Positions 1-10,620 of a stretch of DNA of 64,000 bases are shown one piece after another. The stretch comes from Trichobilharzia regenti (taxonomy: Eukaryota > Platyhelminthes > Trematoda > Strigeidida > Schistosomatidae): the NCBI GenBank assembly GCA_944472135.2, contig OX235264.1:119131809-119195808 (forward strand), written 5' to 3'. Below the pieces are notes generated by a model. It did no database searches and was not told the origin of the DNA. It worked only from the letters and a program-made list of their open reading frames with translations. Made by a program: the position numbers and the translations under genes. Position 1 is the first letter of the stretch, and every line of letters starts with the position of its first letter.

Positions 1-73
1 CTCCACCTATATATTCTTGATGACCTGAATGGTTTATTTAAGTGCAGTCTCCTCCCCAAATACCCATGAATAT
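1..73 (-). repeat. Inverted fragment of PLE-1 RT
   Basis: These bases are the reverse complement of 1,290-1,362, inside the Penelope-like RT downstream. The match ends at the shared ATATTCATGGGTA and runs off the window on the left, so the inverted copy may continue outside. The following 98 bases (74-171) match nothing recognised here. Inverted partial copies are common in Penelope-like elements, but this could equally be a local rearrangement. Confidence 0.7.
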
Positions 74-171
74 TAGAGAGTGGTGTAACGAATCAGCATA
101 CCTGTCCACAATTTCAATTTCGCCAATCAAATCACGTCCGATCTCACAAATTGAAAAATGATATCGAACGA

Positions 172-204
172 GTACTTTACCAAGTGTTATTATTGGTAAA
201 GTAC
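172..204. repeat. 12-bp stem, 9-nt loop hairpin (copy 1)
   Basis: GTACTTTACCAA and TTGGTAAAGTAC flank the loop GTGTTATTA. The same 33 nt forms the exact centre of the palindrome at 7,387-7,419 and recurs, slightly cut, at 27,255-27,285. Here the left stem is followed outward by unrelated sequence, so only 12 nt of a former inverted arm survive. Confidence 0.85.
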
Positions 205-590
205 GCGTCCTAGTCAGATCTTCTCTATTCATAGACCGCAAAACGCGATTAAAACTAAGGAAGCTGAAAAGGAAATTTTATTTATACAAAGAATTTAGTG
301 CATTACACCAGATACATGAAACATTTAAAAATCTAGAGGAGAGGCATAAAATGAAGGCACAACTCGAGGAAACTAAAGCCCTAGGGGCCACCTCTAAAAC
401 TCAGGAACTCTGCAAGATCTTGCAAAAACCACTGAAGAAGGGTGAAGACAACAATATTAGCCACTTGGAACATGAAGGTATAATTTATGATGATCCCCAG
501 ATCATTAGTGAACCCTTGAATGAGTGGTTCTCCAATAACACCAAAGCGCATTCGTCCCCAATTCTCGACATAACCTGCAAAAATGGTAGC
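195..590 (+). pseudogene. CR1-B ORF2 stub (endonuclease-RT linker)
   Basis: The translation contains a basic KTRLKLRKLKRKF segment followed by a charged helical linker ending in DITCKN. The same protein segment precedes the RT in the fuller CR1-B copies at 7,408-9,606, and it aligns with the linker of CR1-A. The endonuclease is missing upstream, and the reading frame leaves CR1-B at about 590, where PLE-1 begins. It has no independent function. Confidence 0.75.
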
Positions 591-1560
591 CCAAAATATT
601 GAAACACGCAGGCCGCCAAGTAACACAACAGTACTACTTAACATAACAACGTATAATGAAAAGATGAATGAACATTTACAATCTGGACCCTATACTCTAA
701 TGACGAAATTAGCAGGAACAATCACAAACAAAACAATGAAAGAAACAGTAAAGGTAGTTAGACAGATGAAAGAAGTAATTGGTAAGTCAAAATGGTTTGA
801 AATTATGCCAAAATCATGTAATATACCTAGGATATATGGCAAGATAAAATTGCATAAAGAGAGATATCCAATAAGACTGGTTGTAGACTTTAGCAACACA
901 CCAACGTATAAGCTGTCAAGATTTCTGTCAACAATACTCAGACCGACGAGAGACAACTCAAAAAGTTAGAATAGTAGATTCCTCTGAATTAGTGAGATGA
1001 CTGAAAACCACTAAAATAGAGGAAGAGGAAATACTAGTCAGCTTCGACGTAAACAGTCTCTATACGAAAATACCAATTCATCAAATGGCCACGAATGCAC
1101 TGAAAGAGAAACTAAAAGAAGATAATGGCCTAAAAGACAGAACACAGTTGTTATCCGTAGAAGAGATAATAAAAGGGATGGAATTCTGTCTGACAACAAC
1201 GACATATTTCACATTTGAAGGAAACATATACCAACAAAATGAAGTAGGAGTAGCTATGGGATCGCCCATCTCACCAATCATAGCTGACATATTCATGGGT
1301 ATTTGGGGAGGAGACTGCACTTAAATAAACCATTCAGGTCATCAAGAATATATAGGTGGAGATATGTAGACGACACGTTAGTAATAATGAAAACCAACGG
1401 TGTTGAGAAATTCTTCCCACATACATAAACAGTCATGTCGACTCAATAAAATTCACTATGGAAATAGAGAATGAAATTGGGGAACTACCTATGTCAGACT
1501 GCAAAATACAAAGAGTAACAGATGGCGGGTAGCATAAAAACGACGATATATAGAGCAACT
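591..1560 (+). pseudogene. Penelope-like RT (PLE-1), broken
   Basis: The first open part (about 603-967) encodes PRIYGKIKLHKE and a following TYKLSRFLSTILRP, typical of the RT fingers of Penelope-like elements. A second part encodes VSFDVNSLYTKIP (RT motif A) and GVAMGSPISP (motif B). The YVDD catalytic motif is at 1,363-1,374 but lies in another frame, after stops near 1,322-1,356. RT of this class copies element RNA at a target-site break. The stop near 967 and the shift before YVDD make it non-functional. The 5' part is absent because the sequence jumps in from CR1-B at about 590. Copy 2 carries the same lesions, so they predate the duplication. Confidence 0.8.
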
Positions 1561-1699
1561 ACACACTCTGGATGATTCGTTGATTGCCTCTCAGCTCATC
1601 CTCTCACGGTAAAGCGAGGATTAGTAATACAAGGTCTTGCAGATAGAATTCGCAGACCAACAACAACATCAGAGAGAGGACCAGTGTAAAGAAATAGAC

Positions 1700-2330
1700 G
1701 TCCTATTCAAAAATGCTATTCGAGAACAACCGCCCAAGAGAATTGATCAAAGATAATGTAAAGAAGAGAAAAACGACGAGGGCAAAACTGGAGAAGGACA
1801 AGACGGAAGAATGCAAACATACAGTCACAATGCCACACAAGAATGGTACTTCAGAGGCCAGGCAACTTGGAGAAACCTCAAAAATATTGGGATTCGCACG
1901 ACCTTCAAACCGATGAATCTAATGCAAAAGAAAAATGATGGATAAGAAGAATGTGATTTACAAAGTGGTATTTTTTGCTGAGTAGTGTCCGACCAAATAT
2001 GTCGGCCAAACCTCGTCCAGATCACTGAAAATAAGAGTGAATGGACATAAACATCTAACCGACTAAAGGTCAACCAACAGGAACACAAGCTTACAAGAAT
2101 TTAGAGAAAAATTCATCTACAGCTGCACGGGATACATGTAACAAGGGTGACTCAGCAGTGCGACTGTCAACAACCTGGAATATAATTCTGAATACACAAA
2201 AATGAATGAACAAAAGAATGAACTACATGTATATGAGTACAAATTATAAATGTGTGAATTGAAGAACAAACCAATTCAAGCATTTGCGATAAACACGAGC
2301 AGCAGTTTTCTCTCGAAATATAATCAAGAT
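1700..2330 (+). pseudogene. PLE-1 C-terminus with degenerate GIY-YIG
   Basis: A lysine-rich stretch (1,713-1,916) leads to a reading of NVIYKVVFFAE and, after a TAG stop, KYVGQTSSRSLKIRVNGH (about 1,945-2,065). The order IYK, YVGQT, R, GH is that of the GIY-YIG endonuclease carried downstream of RT in Penelope-like elements. The in-frame stop between the two halves and the shift after 1,916 mean it is dead. It lies in the same orientation and order as the RT remnant upstream. Confidence 0.6.
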
Positions 2331-2920
2331 CAAGACTGATGATTTTGTGTGAATTATTGAAATATGAATATACTTTTAAGGGATTGCAATATTTTCCACT
2401 TTGACTATGAAACGTGGATCAGTTTACATGTGCTGCTAAGCCTATTGCAAACCCGAAGTGCCTCATAATCGCAATACTTCCTCTGAGATTCGGACATATT
2501 TACTTTATTTGACTAAAACATATTCTTTCCACCAACAGGTTTCTCCCAATATCTACTCTTACTTAGTATTTCAAACATCGCCTCACACACTCTGTACCTC
2601 ACAATTTCCTCAAAGGTTGATATTCAGTCTTATCAAGTAGAATATACAAACGAATGACGAGGAATACATTCACTAATAGTGAATTGACACGTAATACAAA
2701 ATCAATGACACTGTGGAAATCTTCTTCTTCTTCTTCTTTAGCCCACGCAACTCGATGAAATCCACAAAATTAGCTATTACCTGAAAAACAGAAACACTAA
2801 GCAATGAAAAGATGCAGACACTATTACCACTAGAAATACAAAAGTCAGAAGTCCGAGGGAAATACTAAATAAATGATGCGTTCACAATTGTGTGCATCCT
2901 TACGTCATTCAATATTTTTT
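2331..2920. other. Non-coding stretch within the composite
   Basis: AT-rich sequence with no ORF I can relate to a family. It contains a short CTT microsatellite (about 2,721-2,737). It may be 3' untranslated sequence of PLE-1 plus degraded PLE-2, but nothing proves this. It is repeated at 22,200-22,788. Confidence 0.5.
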
Positions 2921-3221
2921 TTCAAGCTTCTTGGCTAGTTTGGAGAATAGTATTTTACGGCCTACTATCGACAGTTTCCATCTGTGTACCAAAGATGCAT
3001 GGATGATACTTTCATCATATGTGACGACAATACCCACATCCAATTAATAACTTAGGAGTTCAACAGCTGCCATCAAGTTCACGTCGGAATCACAGATTAA
3101 CTCAGAATTCCATTTTTTTTATGTTTTTCTAAAGAGGGGATCTGATGGTTCTCTTCAATGATCGACCTACAAGAAACCAACATGGAATGGTCAGTACACA
3201 AATTTCCATAGCTGGGTCCCT
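2921..3221 (+). pseudogene. PLE-2 RT C-terminal remnant
   Basis: Short open stretches in shifting frames show the end of a second Penelope-like RT. One frame reads VYQRCMDDTFIIC around 2,985-3,025, where the usual Y-x-DD catalytic motif appears as MDD. Another reads STYKKPTWNGQYTNF directly before the ORF at 3,222, a motif normally found between RT and endonuclease. A TGA precedes that second segment. The sequence differs from PLE-1, so this is a separate family lying in tandem with it. Confidence 0.65.
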
Positions 3222-3923
3222 TTGAGAAGAAAGAGAAATCTGATCCATTCCTTATCCTCAAGAATAAGGAGGATATTTTCAAGTGATACATTCGATGGGG
3301 AAATGGAGCGACTCAATCAAATTCTCAAAGAGAATGGTTATCCTCCAAGATTTATCGAGAAAAACACGAAGTTAAGAGAAAAGCCTGAAAGAGTCCAGAC
3401 GGTGCCGAAGAAACCTCTATTTATGAGTGTTGAACTTAAAGGTGATACCGCCGCTGAGATCCTTAAGAATCGCTGCTTATGCAGATCACTGAGGAAAGCC
3501 TTCTTTATGGCTGAGCTACGTAACAATTTCTACAGCCGACAAATGACCAGCGGATGTGTGAAGGCTAAACTGCCGCTTTGGGCCACCTCAATGTGTGTTT
3601 ATAAATTCACCTGCTCGTGTGGAGCTAGTTATATTGGCCACACAAAGCGCACGCTTTCCAAACGCACCTCGGAACATTATCCGGTATGGTTAGCAAAGGG
3701 ACAATGCAAGACAATCACTAGCTCAATTCTCGAGCATTTGGTGAACTCAGGCCACATAGCTCCACCAGAGACGTCTTTCAACATCATCTACAAAGTGAAG
3801 CCAAATGGTACAAAGGGCGTCAGGTTTCGGCTTTTGTGTATGGCCGAGGTGCTGGCAATTCATCAATACGACCCTAAACTCTGTATACAGAAAAAGTTTG
3901 TCCAGTCTCTTATTCCACCTTGA
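3222..3923 (+). CDS. PLE-2 GIY-YIG endonuclease module
   Basis: A 233-codon open segment; it has no natural ATG at its start (TTG at 3,222) and is in frame with upstream PLE sequence, so it is the 3' part of a longer PLE polyprotein. Residues 1-120 are the basic linker between RT and endonuclease. Residues 125-180 hold the GIY-YIG core: VYKFTCSCGASYIGHTKRTL and then SKRTSEH, with the paired cysteines and the R and H expected in the PLE type. The enzyme would nick target DNA for insertion. This is the best preserved PLE piece and remains open in both copies (also 23,090-23,791, one substitution near residue 19). As the RT upstream is broken, only the endonuclease part could be translated. Confidence 0.75.
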   Translation: MRRKRNLIHSLSSRIRRIFSSDTFDGEMERLNQILKENGYPPRFIEKNTKLREKPERVQTVPKKPLFMSVELKGDTAAEILKNRCLCRSLRKAFFMAELRNNFYSRQMTSGCVKAKLPLWATSMCVYKFTCSCGASYIGHTKRTLSKRTSEHYPVWLAKGQCKTITSSILEHLVNSGHIAPPETSFNIIYKVKPNGTKGVRFRLLCMAEVLAIHQYDPKLCIQKKFVQSLIPP

Positions 3924-4595
3924 TCTTAACCTTTTCACTAATCGTTCCCTGTAAAATATTTTGATGTTTCCTCTCTTTTTTAATTTTACTTCTAGTTTGC
4001 TTTTGCTTTAATCATTAATTCACTATAATCACTCTTATATGCTCCTTTTGTATATTTTCACACCCTCTTCACACTTGTTAAATTGACACTCAAATACCTT
4101 CATTCCCACTCAAGAGCAATTTTAACCTTATCAAATTTGTCTTTGTACCGTTGAGTATTATGTAATTTGAAACTTAATTTTCACTTCTAAAGCCACTTAT
4201 GATTAATTATATCAATCATGTCATCCACCCCCTATTACTCAATAGTAGACAACTACACATTTTTCCAAGTATATATACGACTGTACAGTCTCTGAAGATG
4301 ATTTCGTCGATAAAGAAAATTTTCTTCGTAAAATGAGAGGCTAAAACAAATACCATGTGTTGTTAGTAATTCCCGAGTGTTTCCGTAGATTTTCTTTACA
4401 GAGAAACAGCATGTGGAGGAGCATCGAGACGACCACTAAATGAAGACAAGAAAAAAATAGGTGAAAATATTAACAAAAAACGAACTAGACTTCCTCATCA
4501 TGTCGATGTCTAATCCCTTCAACGGCGTAAAATTATCACTGGAAATCGTTCCTTTGTGTGTCATAAAGTTTTCTGGCAATTTTTTAACAACACAA
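3924..4595. other. PLE-2 3' flank, non-coding
   Basis: AT-rich DNA after the PLE-2 stop codon, presumably the 3' untranslated region. A GATG/CGTC mini-hairpin lies near 4,296-4,309. No coding potential or family match is visible. It ends where the palindrome arm starts at 4,596. Confidence 0.5.
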
Positions 4596-5199
4596 TACGT
4601 ATTTCGACCATTTGAAAATACAGTAAATTCCGACACCATCTCTTGCTATTCATGCTAAAACCGCTTCACTTTATCGATCTACATCAAGGAAAAAAAGCAT
4701 AAAACCGTGTAACACAAACAATACTCACCTAGTTTCGAGGATTTTTCAAGAGATATATCAGCCTGTAGATATCAGTTGATCAAACGACCTATGGCTGTAT
4801 ACAGGCTGCCGAATGTTTTCAGCAATATCATCTGCAAGAGGCTCACCACAGCAGTCAGTATCCAGTCAAACATACAGAGAAGTATTATTAACGAATCAGT
4901 GTAATCATCAACCGGTGAATTTTCTGATTCATTTCGGTAAGGAACCACCAGAATGACTGCGAACTAATCCATACAAAATGTTAAATAGAGCATGAAGGAG
5001 CAGAATGCAGCTGTCGCCGTGATCATGGAGAGTATATGCATGCATGCTTTGAATGAAAAGCTTCATTAACTCCTACCACCTCCACTGAGTGTATGCAACG
5101 GGAACGAACTGTTGGTTTATATAATTCCTCGCCACTGTGGATAGAGTATCATCGCATTCTTTTCAGAAAGTAGACTTGTTGGTGGATAATAAATCATGT
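4596..5199. other. Outer arm segment without coding content
   Basis: The distal 600 bp of the left palindrome arm (mirrored at 9,607-10,210 and repeated at 24,464-25,067) lies downstream of the CR1-B C-terminus. No protein family is recognisable. It may include the CR1-B 3' untranslated region. Confidence 0.5.
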
Positions 5200-7398
5200 C
5201 CAAGTAATTTATATCTTTCCGTGTGATGTTGTGGTAAGTTTCGACCTTGTTTTCTCATATTCCATTCGTATGCCGGTTATCGTTTCACTTTTTGCATCAG
5301 GTAGACATTGTTCGATCGACTCTTATTTGTTCGGGTGTTTGTGTCATGACTGCTGCTTTTTGCCTGGAATTATAAATTGAGGCAAAACAAACAAGAGGTG
5401 TCCATACATTCAATGGGCCTATGATTTCTGAAGCTCTTACATGGGAATTGGCACTGGTATCGCTTGCAAACTTGCTTAGTATGTCATTAAGTACCTTTTC
5501 GAAGGAGACCACAATGTGCTTTGCTAGTCGAATTTCCTTAGGTAGGTTTTGTTCCATATTTGGCTATATCTAATCAAGAAAAACTTTTCCCTGGTTGCTG
5601 TTTTACATTGCTCTATGGCCACTGTACTTTTAGTGTGTCTAAAGTTATATCCAGTGTCTTCTGAGAACCAAGTACAATTAGCAGGCGTGTATGCTATGTG
5701 GTTAAGAAGCTTATAGAAGAGAACCAGATCTAGACGCAGTCGTCTTAACCATAGTGTCTTTAATCCTAGGATTTCACATCTGATGGCGTAATTTGTACCG
5801 TTATCGGTTCTGAGTACTTTTTAGCGTGAAGCACCTCTGTACTCCTCCTACTTTCAGTTTGTCTCCTATGCGCGCATACTACCAAATATGAATGAGCAGT
5901 AATCTGGGAGTGGGTGCAAATAGTACAGTAGTATTCTGAACTCACTTAAGTCTAAGTCTCTGAGTGGGAAACCCATAAGCCTGCGTGATTTCGATACTTG
6001 TTTCAAGATACTCTCCGAAAATGATAGGTTGTGTGAATATTTCAGTCCTAGGTAGGTCTAGTAGAGATTTGAGTCTGCAGATTTTGTGGCCTCGAATTGC
6101 TAGGTCAAGTTCTAGGTTGGAACAGCCCATGCGGAGCCAGTCACACTTTCCAACATAATACCCGAGTCTCCAGGTGTCCAGCCATCTATACATTTTTATC
6201 AATTCCTCATGTATAGAGTTCACAGTTGTGCCGATATTTGTATTTGTGCATGTACAGGTCACCTTTAAATCATCTGCATGCAGTATTGGTTTGCCTATAC
6301 TAAAGCATTCACATATACTTGTTTATGTATATAATGAAAAGAAGGGGGCGCAGTACACTCCCCTCGGTGACACCACTCCTCATCCACTAGGCCTGGAGGT
6401 CTTTGAGCCAGCTTTTGTTGTCTGATATCTAACACAGAGAAATGATTTTATCCACTTGTGGAGTGGGTTGCATATTCCTAGTGAGCATAACCTGCTGACT
6501 AGTAGACTGTGTGGAACTCTGTCGAAGGCTTTCCCTATATCGAAATAGAGGATAATTACTAGCTCTCTCCTGTCTCTTCTATAGGTGACTTCGTTGGAAA
6601 AGTCGATATGGTAAGTGATGTGTAATCTTCTCCTGAGGAATCTGTGTTGTGACTGGTTGATGAGTTTATGTTTCAGAAAGTAGTCTGACATTTGGTCTTT
6701 GATTACTTTCTCCATAAGCCGTAATATGACAGGCGTTATATTGATAGGCCTATAATTACATGCACTAGTTTTGGCCCCTCCTTTATGCTTAGTTAATCTA
6801 TACGCGTTTTTCCAGATTTCAGGGTAGGTCCCAATCACTAGTGAGAGAGTAAATATTCTAAGTAATAATACTATCATATCCATACCACCGTTTTTGTATA
6901 TGTCATATGGTATATCATCTATCCCACAACTACCGTTAGCTTTCAATGTCTTTAATGCTGATGCTATATTTTGTATATTAAAGTTGATTTCACCTAACTT
7001 GTAGTTATTTTTGCAGGTTATGTCGAGAATTGGGGACGGATGCGCTTTGGTGTTATTGGAGAACCACTCATTCAAGAGTTCACTAATGATCTGGGGATCA
7101 TCATAAATTATACCTTCATGTTCCAAGTGGCTAATATTGTTGTCTTCACCCTTCTTCAGTCGTTTTTGCAAGATCTTGCAGAGTTCCTGAGTTTTAGGGG
7201 TGCCCCCTAGGGCTTTATTTTCCTCGAGTTGTGCCTTCATTTTATGTCTCTCCTCTAGATTTTTAAATGTTTCATGTATCTGGTGTAATGCACTAAATTC
7301 TTTGTATAAATAAAATCTCCTTTTCAGCTTCCTTAGTTTTAATCGCGTTTTGCGGACTATGAATAGAGAAGATCTGATTAGGACGCGTACTTTACCAA
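5200..7398 (-). pseudogene. CR1-B RT, left arm (5'-truncated)
   Basis: Reading leftward from the palindrome centre, a long open frame (start inside the centre, stop near 6,380) gives the linker seen in the stub at 195, then the RT fingers (NYRPINITPVILRLMEKVI) and motif A (YFDIGKAFDRVPHS). Motif B is degenerate (RGVYCAPFF where QGSVLGPLLF is usual) with a stop and frame change near 6,330-6,380. Motif C follows as LHADD in the next frame (segment 5,942-6,262). A C-terminal piece is at 5,297-5,557. The N-terminal AP endonuclease is absent because the element is cut at the hairpin. It is CR1-type from overall order and similarity to CR1-A, and it is inactive. Confidence 0.8.
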
Positions 7399-7419
7399 GT
7401 GTTATTATTGGTAAAGTAC
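7387..7419. repeat. Hairpin at the palindrome centre (copy 2)
   Basis: Stem GTACTTTACCAA/TTGGTAAAGTAC, loop GTGTTATTA (7,399-7,407). Outward the complementarity continues for 2.8 kb. It is the symmetry centre of palindrome 1. Confidence 0.92.
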
Positions 7420-9606
7420 GCGTCCTAATCAGATCTTCTCTATTCATAGTCCGCAAAACGCGATTAAAACTAAGGAAGCTGAAAAGGAGATTTTATTTAT
7501 ACAAAGAATTTAGTGCATTACACCAGATACATGAAACATTTAAAAATCTAGAGGAGAGACATAAAATGAAGGCACAACTCGAGGAAAATAAAGCCCTAGG
7601 GGGCACCCCTAAAACTCAGGAACTCTGCAAGATCTTGCAAAAACGACTGAAGAAGGGTGAAGACAACAATATTAGCCACTTGGAACATGAAGGTATAATT
7701 TATGATGATCCCCAGATCATTAGTGAACTCTTGAATGAGTGGTTCTCCAATAACACCAAAGCGCATCCGTCCCCAATTCTCGACATAACCTGCAAAAATA
7801 ACTACAAGTTAGGTGAAATCAACTTTAATATACAAAATATAGCATCAGCATTAAAGACATTGAAAGCTAACGGTAGTTGTGGGATAGATGATATACCATA
7901 TGACATATACAAAAACGGTGGTATGGATATGATAGTATTATTACTTAGAATATTTACTCTCTCACTAGTGATTGGGACCTACCCTGAAATCTGGAAAAAC
8001 GCGTATAGATTAACTAAGCATAAAGGAGGGGCCAAAACTAGTGCATGTAATTATAGGCCTATCAATATAACGCCTGTCATATTACGGCTTATGGAGAAAG
8101 TAATCAAAGACCAAATGTCAGACTACTTTCTGAAACATAAACTCATCAACCAGTCACAACACAGATTCCTCAGGAGAAGATTACACATCACTTACCATAT
8201 CGACTTTTCCAACGAAGTCACCTATAGAAGAGACAGGAGAGAGCTAGTAATTATCCTCTATTTCGATATAGGGAAAGCCTTCGACAGAGTTCCACACAGT
8301 CTACTAGTCAGCAGGTTATGCTCACTAGGAATATGCAACCCACTCCACAAGTGGATAAAATCATTTCTCTGTGTTAGATATCAGACAACAAAAGCTGGCT
8401 CAAAGACCTCCAGGCCTAGTGGATGAGGAGTGGTGTCACCGAGGGGAGTGTACTGCGCCCCCTTCTTTTCATTATATACATAAACAAGTATATGTGAATG
8501 CTTTAGTATAGGCAAACCAATACTGCATGCAGATGATTTAAAGGTGACCTGTACATGCACAAATACAAATATCGGCACAACTGTGAACTCTATACATGAG
8601 GAATTGATAAAAATGTATAGATGGCTGGACACCTGGAGACTCGGGTATTATGTTGGAAAGTGTGACTGGCTCCGCATGGGCTGTTCCAACCTAGAACTTG
8701 ACCTAGCAATTCGAGGCCACAAAATCTGCAGACTCAAATCTCTACTAGACCTACCTAGGACTGAAATATTCACACAACCTATCATTTTCGGAGAGTATCT
8801 TGAAACAAGTATCGAAATCACGCAGGCTTATGGGTTTCCCACTCAGAGACTTAGACTTAAGTGAGTTCAGAATACTACTGTACTATTTGCACCCACTCCC
8901 AGATTACTGCTCATTCATATTTGGTAGTATGCGCGCATAGGAGACAAACTGAAAGTAGGAGGAGTACAGAGGTGCTTCACGCTAAAAAGTACTCAGAACC
9001 GATAACGGTACAAATTACGCCATCAGATGTGAAATCCTAGGATTAAAGACACTATGGTTAAGACGACTGCGTCTAGATCTGGTTCTCTTCTATAAGCTTC
9101 TTAACCACATAGCATACACGCCTGCTAATTGTACTTGGTTCTCAGAAGACACTGGATATAACTTTAGACACACTAAAAGTACAGTGGCCATAGAGCAATG
9201 TAAAACAGCAACCAGGGAAAAGTTTTTCTTGATTAGATATAGCCAAATATGGAACAAAACCTACCTAAGGAAATTCGACTAGCAAAGCACATTGTGGTCT
9301 CCTTCGAAAAGGTACTTAATGACATACTAAGCAAGTTTGCAAGCGATACCAGTGCCAATTCCCATGTAAGAGCTTCAGAAATCATAGGCCCATTGAATGT
9401 ATGGACACCTCTTGTTTGTTTTGCCTCAATTTATAATTCCAGGCAAAAAGCAGCAGTCATGGCACAAACACCCGAACAAATAAGAGTCGATCGAACAATG
9501 TCTACCTGATGCAAAAAGTGAAACGATAACCGGCATACGAATGGAATATGAGAAAACAAGGTCGAAACTTACCACAACATCACACGGAAAGATATAAATT
9601 ACTTGG
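7408..9606 (+). pseudogene. CR1-B RT, right arm (5'-truncated)
   Basis: Mirror copy of the left-arm element with the same layout: linker, RT fingers, motif A (FDIGKAFD), a stop at about 8,424, HADD at 8,526-8,537, and the thumb/C-terminal pieces 8,544-8,864 and 9,249-9,509. Identical lesions in both arms show that the element had decayed before the inversion. The apparent N-terminus (from 7,350) runs through the palindrome centre and is not a real start. One difference lies in the C-terminal piece, at the residue after AAVM (Ala here, Thr in the left arm). Confidence 0.8.
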
Positions 9607-10210
9607 ACATGACTTATTATCCACCAACAAGTCTACTTTCTGAAAAGAATGCGATGATACTCTATCCACAGTGGCGAGGAATTATATAAACCAACAGTTC
9701 GTTCCCGTTGCATACACTCAGTGGAGGTGGTAGGAGTTAATGAAGCTTTTCATTCAAAGCATGCATGCATATACTCTCCATGATCACGGCGACAGCTGCA
9801 TTCTGCTCCTTCATGCTCTATTTAACATTTTGTATGGATTAGTTCGCAGTCATTCTGGTGGTTCCTTACCGAAATGAATCAGAAAATTCACCGGTTGATG
9901 ATTACGCTGATTCGTTAATAATACTTCTCTGTATGTTTGACTGGATACTGACTGCTGTGGTGAGCCTCTTGCAGATGATATTGCTGAAAACATTCGGCAG
10001 CCTGTATACAGCCATAGGTCGTTTGATCAACTGATATCTACAGGCTGATATATCTCTTGAAAAATCCTCGAAACTAGGTGAGTATTGTTTGTGTTACACG
10101 GTTTTATGCTTTTTTTCCTTGATGTAGATCGATAAAGTGAAGCGGTTTTAGCATGAATAGCAAGAGATGGTGTCGGAATTTACTGTATTTTCAAATGGTC
10201 GAAATACGTA
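9607..10210. other. Right outer arm segment without coding content
   Basis: Mirror of 4,596-5,199. The next 20 bases (10,211-10,230) are a short unique joint to the tandem duplication. Confidence 0.5.
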
Positions 10211-10230
10211 CTGGTTTGTTAAGTAAACGC

Positions 10231-10395
10231 CAGAATACTCGAGACAAACATTACGACGATCTCCATTGATGCTGCTGCACGAAGCGATACATGACTCACA
10301 GTCGCAAAGTGAAAATAAATCTACCTGAGGTAGCGTGGTGCCACGGCATGGACAACGAGTAACGCAACCCACAACTGATTCGCGCGTCTTCGAGT
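10231..10395 (-). other. Cys-rich open segment, possible exon remnant
   Basis: The minus-strand frame reads VVGCVTRCPCRGTTLPQ and then a run containing CDCESCIASC and RRNVCLEYS: nine cysteines in about 45 residues. Base composition is more GC-rich than the neighbours. It matches no retroelement protein known to me. The coding-like part stops exactly at the duplication joint on the right and has a possible AG acceptor on its 5' side. It could be a captured host exon or chance. The second copy is at 12,504-12,668. Confidence 0.25.
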
Positions 10396-10620
10396 AACTT
10401 AAACAATATTTTTGGCTGGGATTATATGAAAAAAATTGTTTTAACTTATTTGAACTATGCTTGCTGTCATTTATATAATACATCTTCTTGTATATATATA
10501 TATATATATCCTGTGTCATTGAAAAATCGTAAACATGCTTACCCTATGTGTATGTTACTTATCATATTGATGATTCGGATTCAGATTTATTGGTTGTGGA
10601 TAGAAGGCTTGGAACCTATT

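Larger units (their letters stand above)
195..7417 (+). repeat. 7.2-kb segmental duplication, copy 1
   Basis: This block is repeated in the same orientation at 20,065-27,285 with an offset of about 19,868-19,870 bases. Order inside: CR1-B stub, PLE-1, PLE-2, non-coding DNA, inverted CR1-B. Only scattered substitutions and small indels separate the copies in the parts I compared (for example 1,700-1,920 against 21,570-21,790). Because the block begins and ends with the same CR1-B segment in opposite orientation (195-590 and 7,015-7,417), it has terminal inverted repeats of about 400 bp. Confidence 0.85.
4596..10210. repeat. Palindrome 1: two 2.8-kb inverted arms
   Basis: Positions summing to 14,806 are complementary from 4,596/10,210 to 7,398/7,408, leaving a 9-nt loop. 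Each arm is 2,803 bp. Spot comparison shows only rare mismatches (for example near 4,900, 5,193 and 5,346). Each arm holds a 5'-truncated CR1-B element with its 5' side at the centre, then about 600 bp of non-coding sequence. Beyond 10,210 the symmetry stops abruptly. Confidence 0.92.

Noticed and set aside
4288..4330. Hammerhead ribozyme, as known from some Penelope-like elements
   Set aside because: CTGAAGA at 4,292 fits part of the core, but stem II and the GAAA segment do not follow in the right place; elsewhere I also saw no complete core.
7350..7456. Protein start MRTMNREDL of the CR1-B ORF
   Set aside because: This N-terminus is produced by reading through the palindrome centre on both strands; the real element sequence begins at the hairpin.
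10485..10510. Promoter TATA box in the TA run
   Set aside because: A simple TA microsatellite whose length differs between the tandem units; no gene follows.
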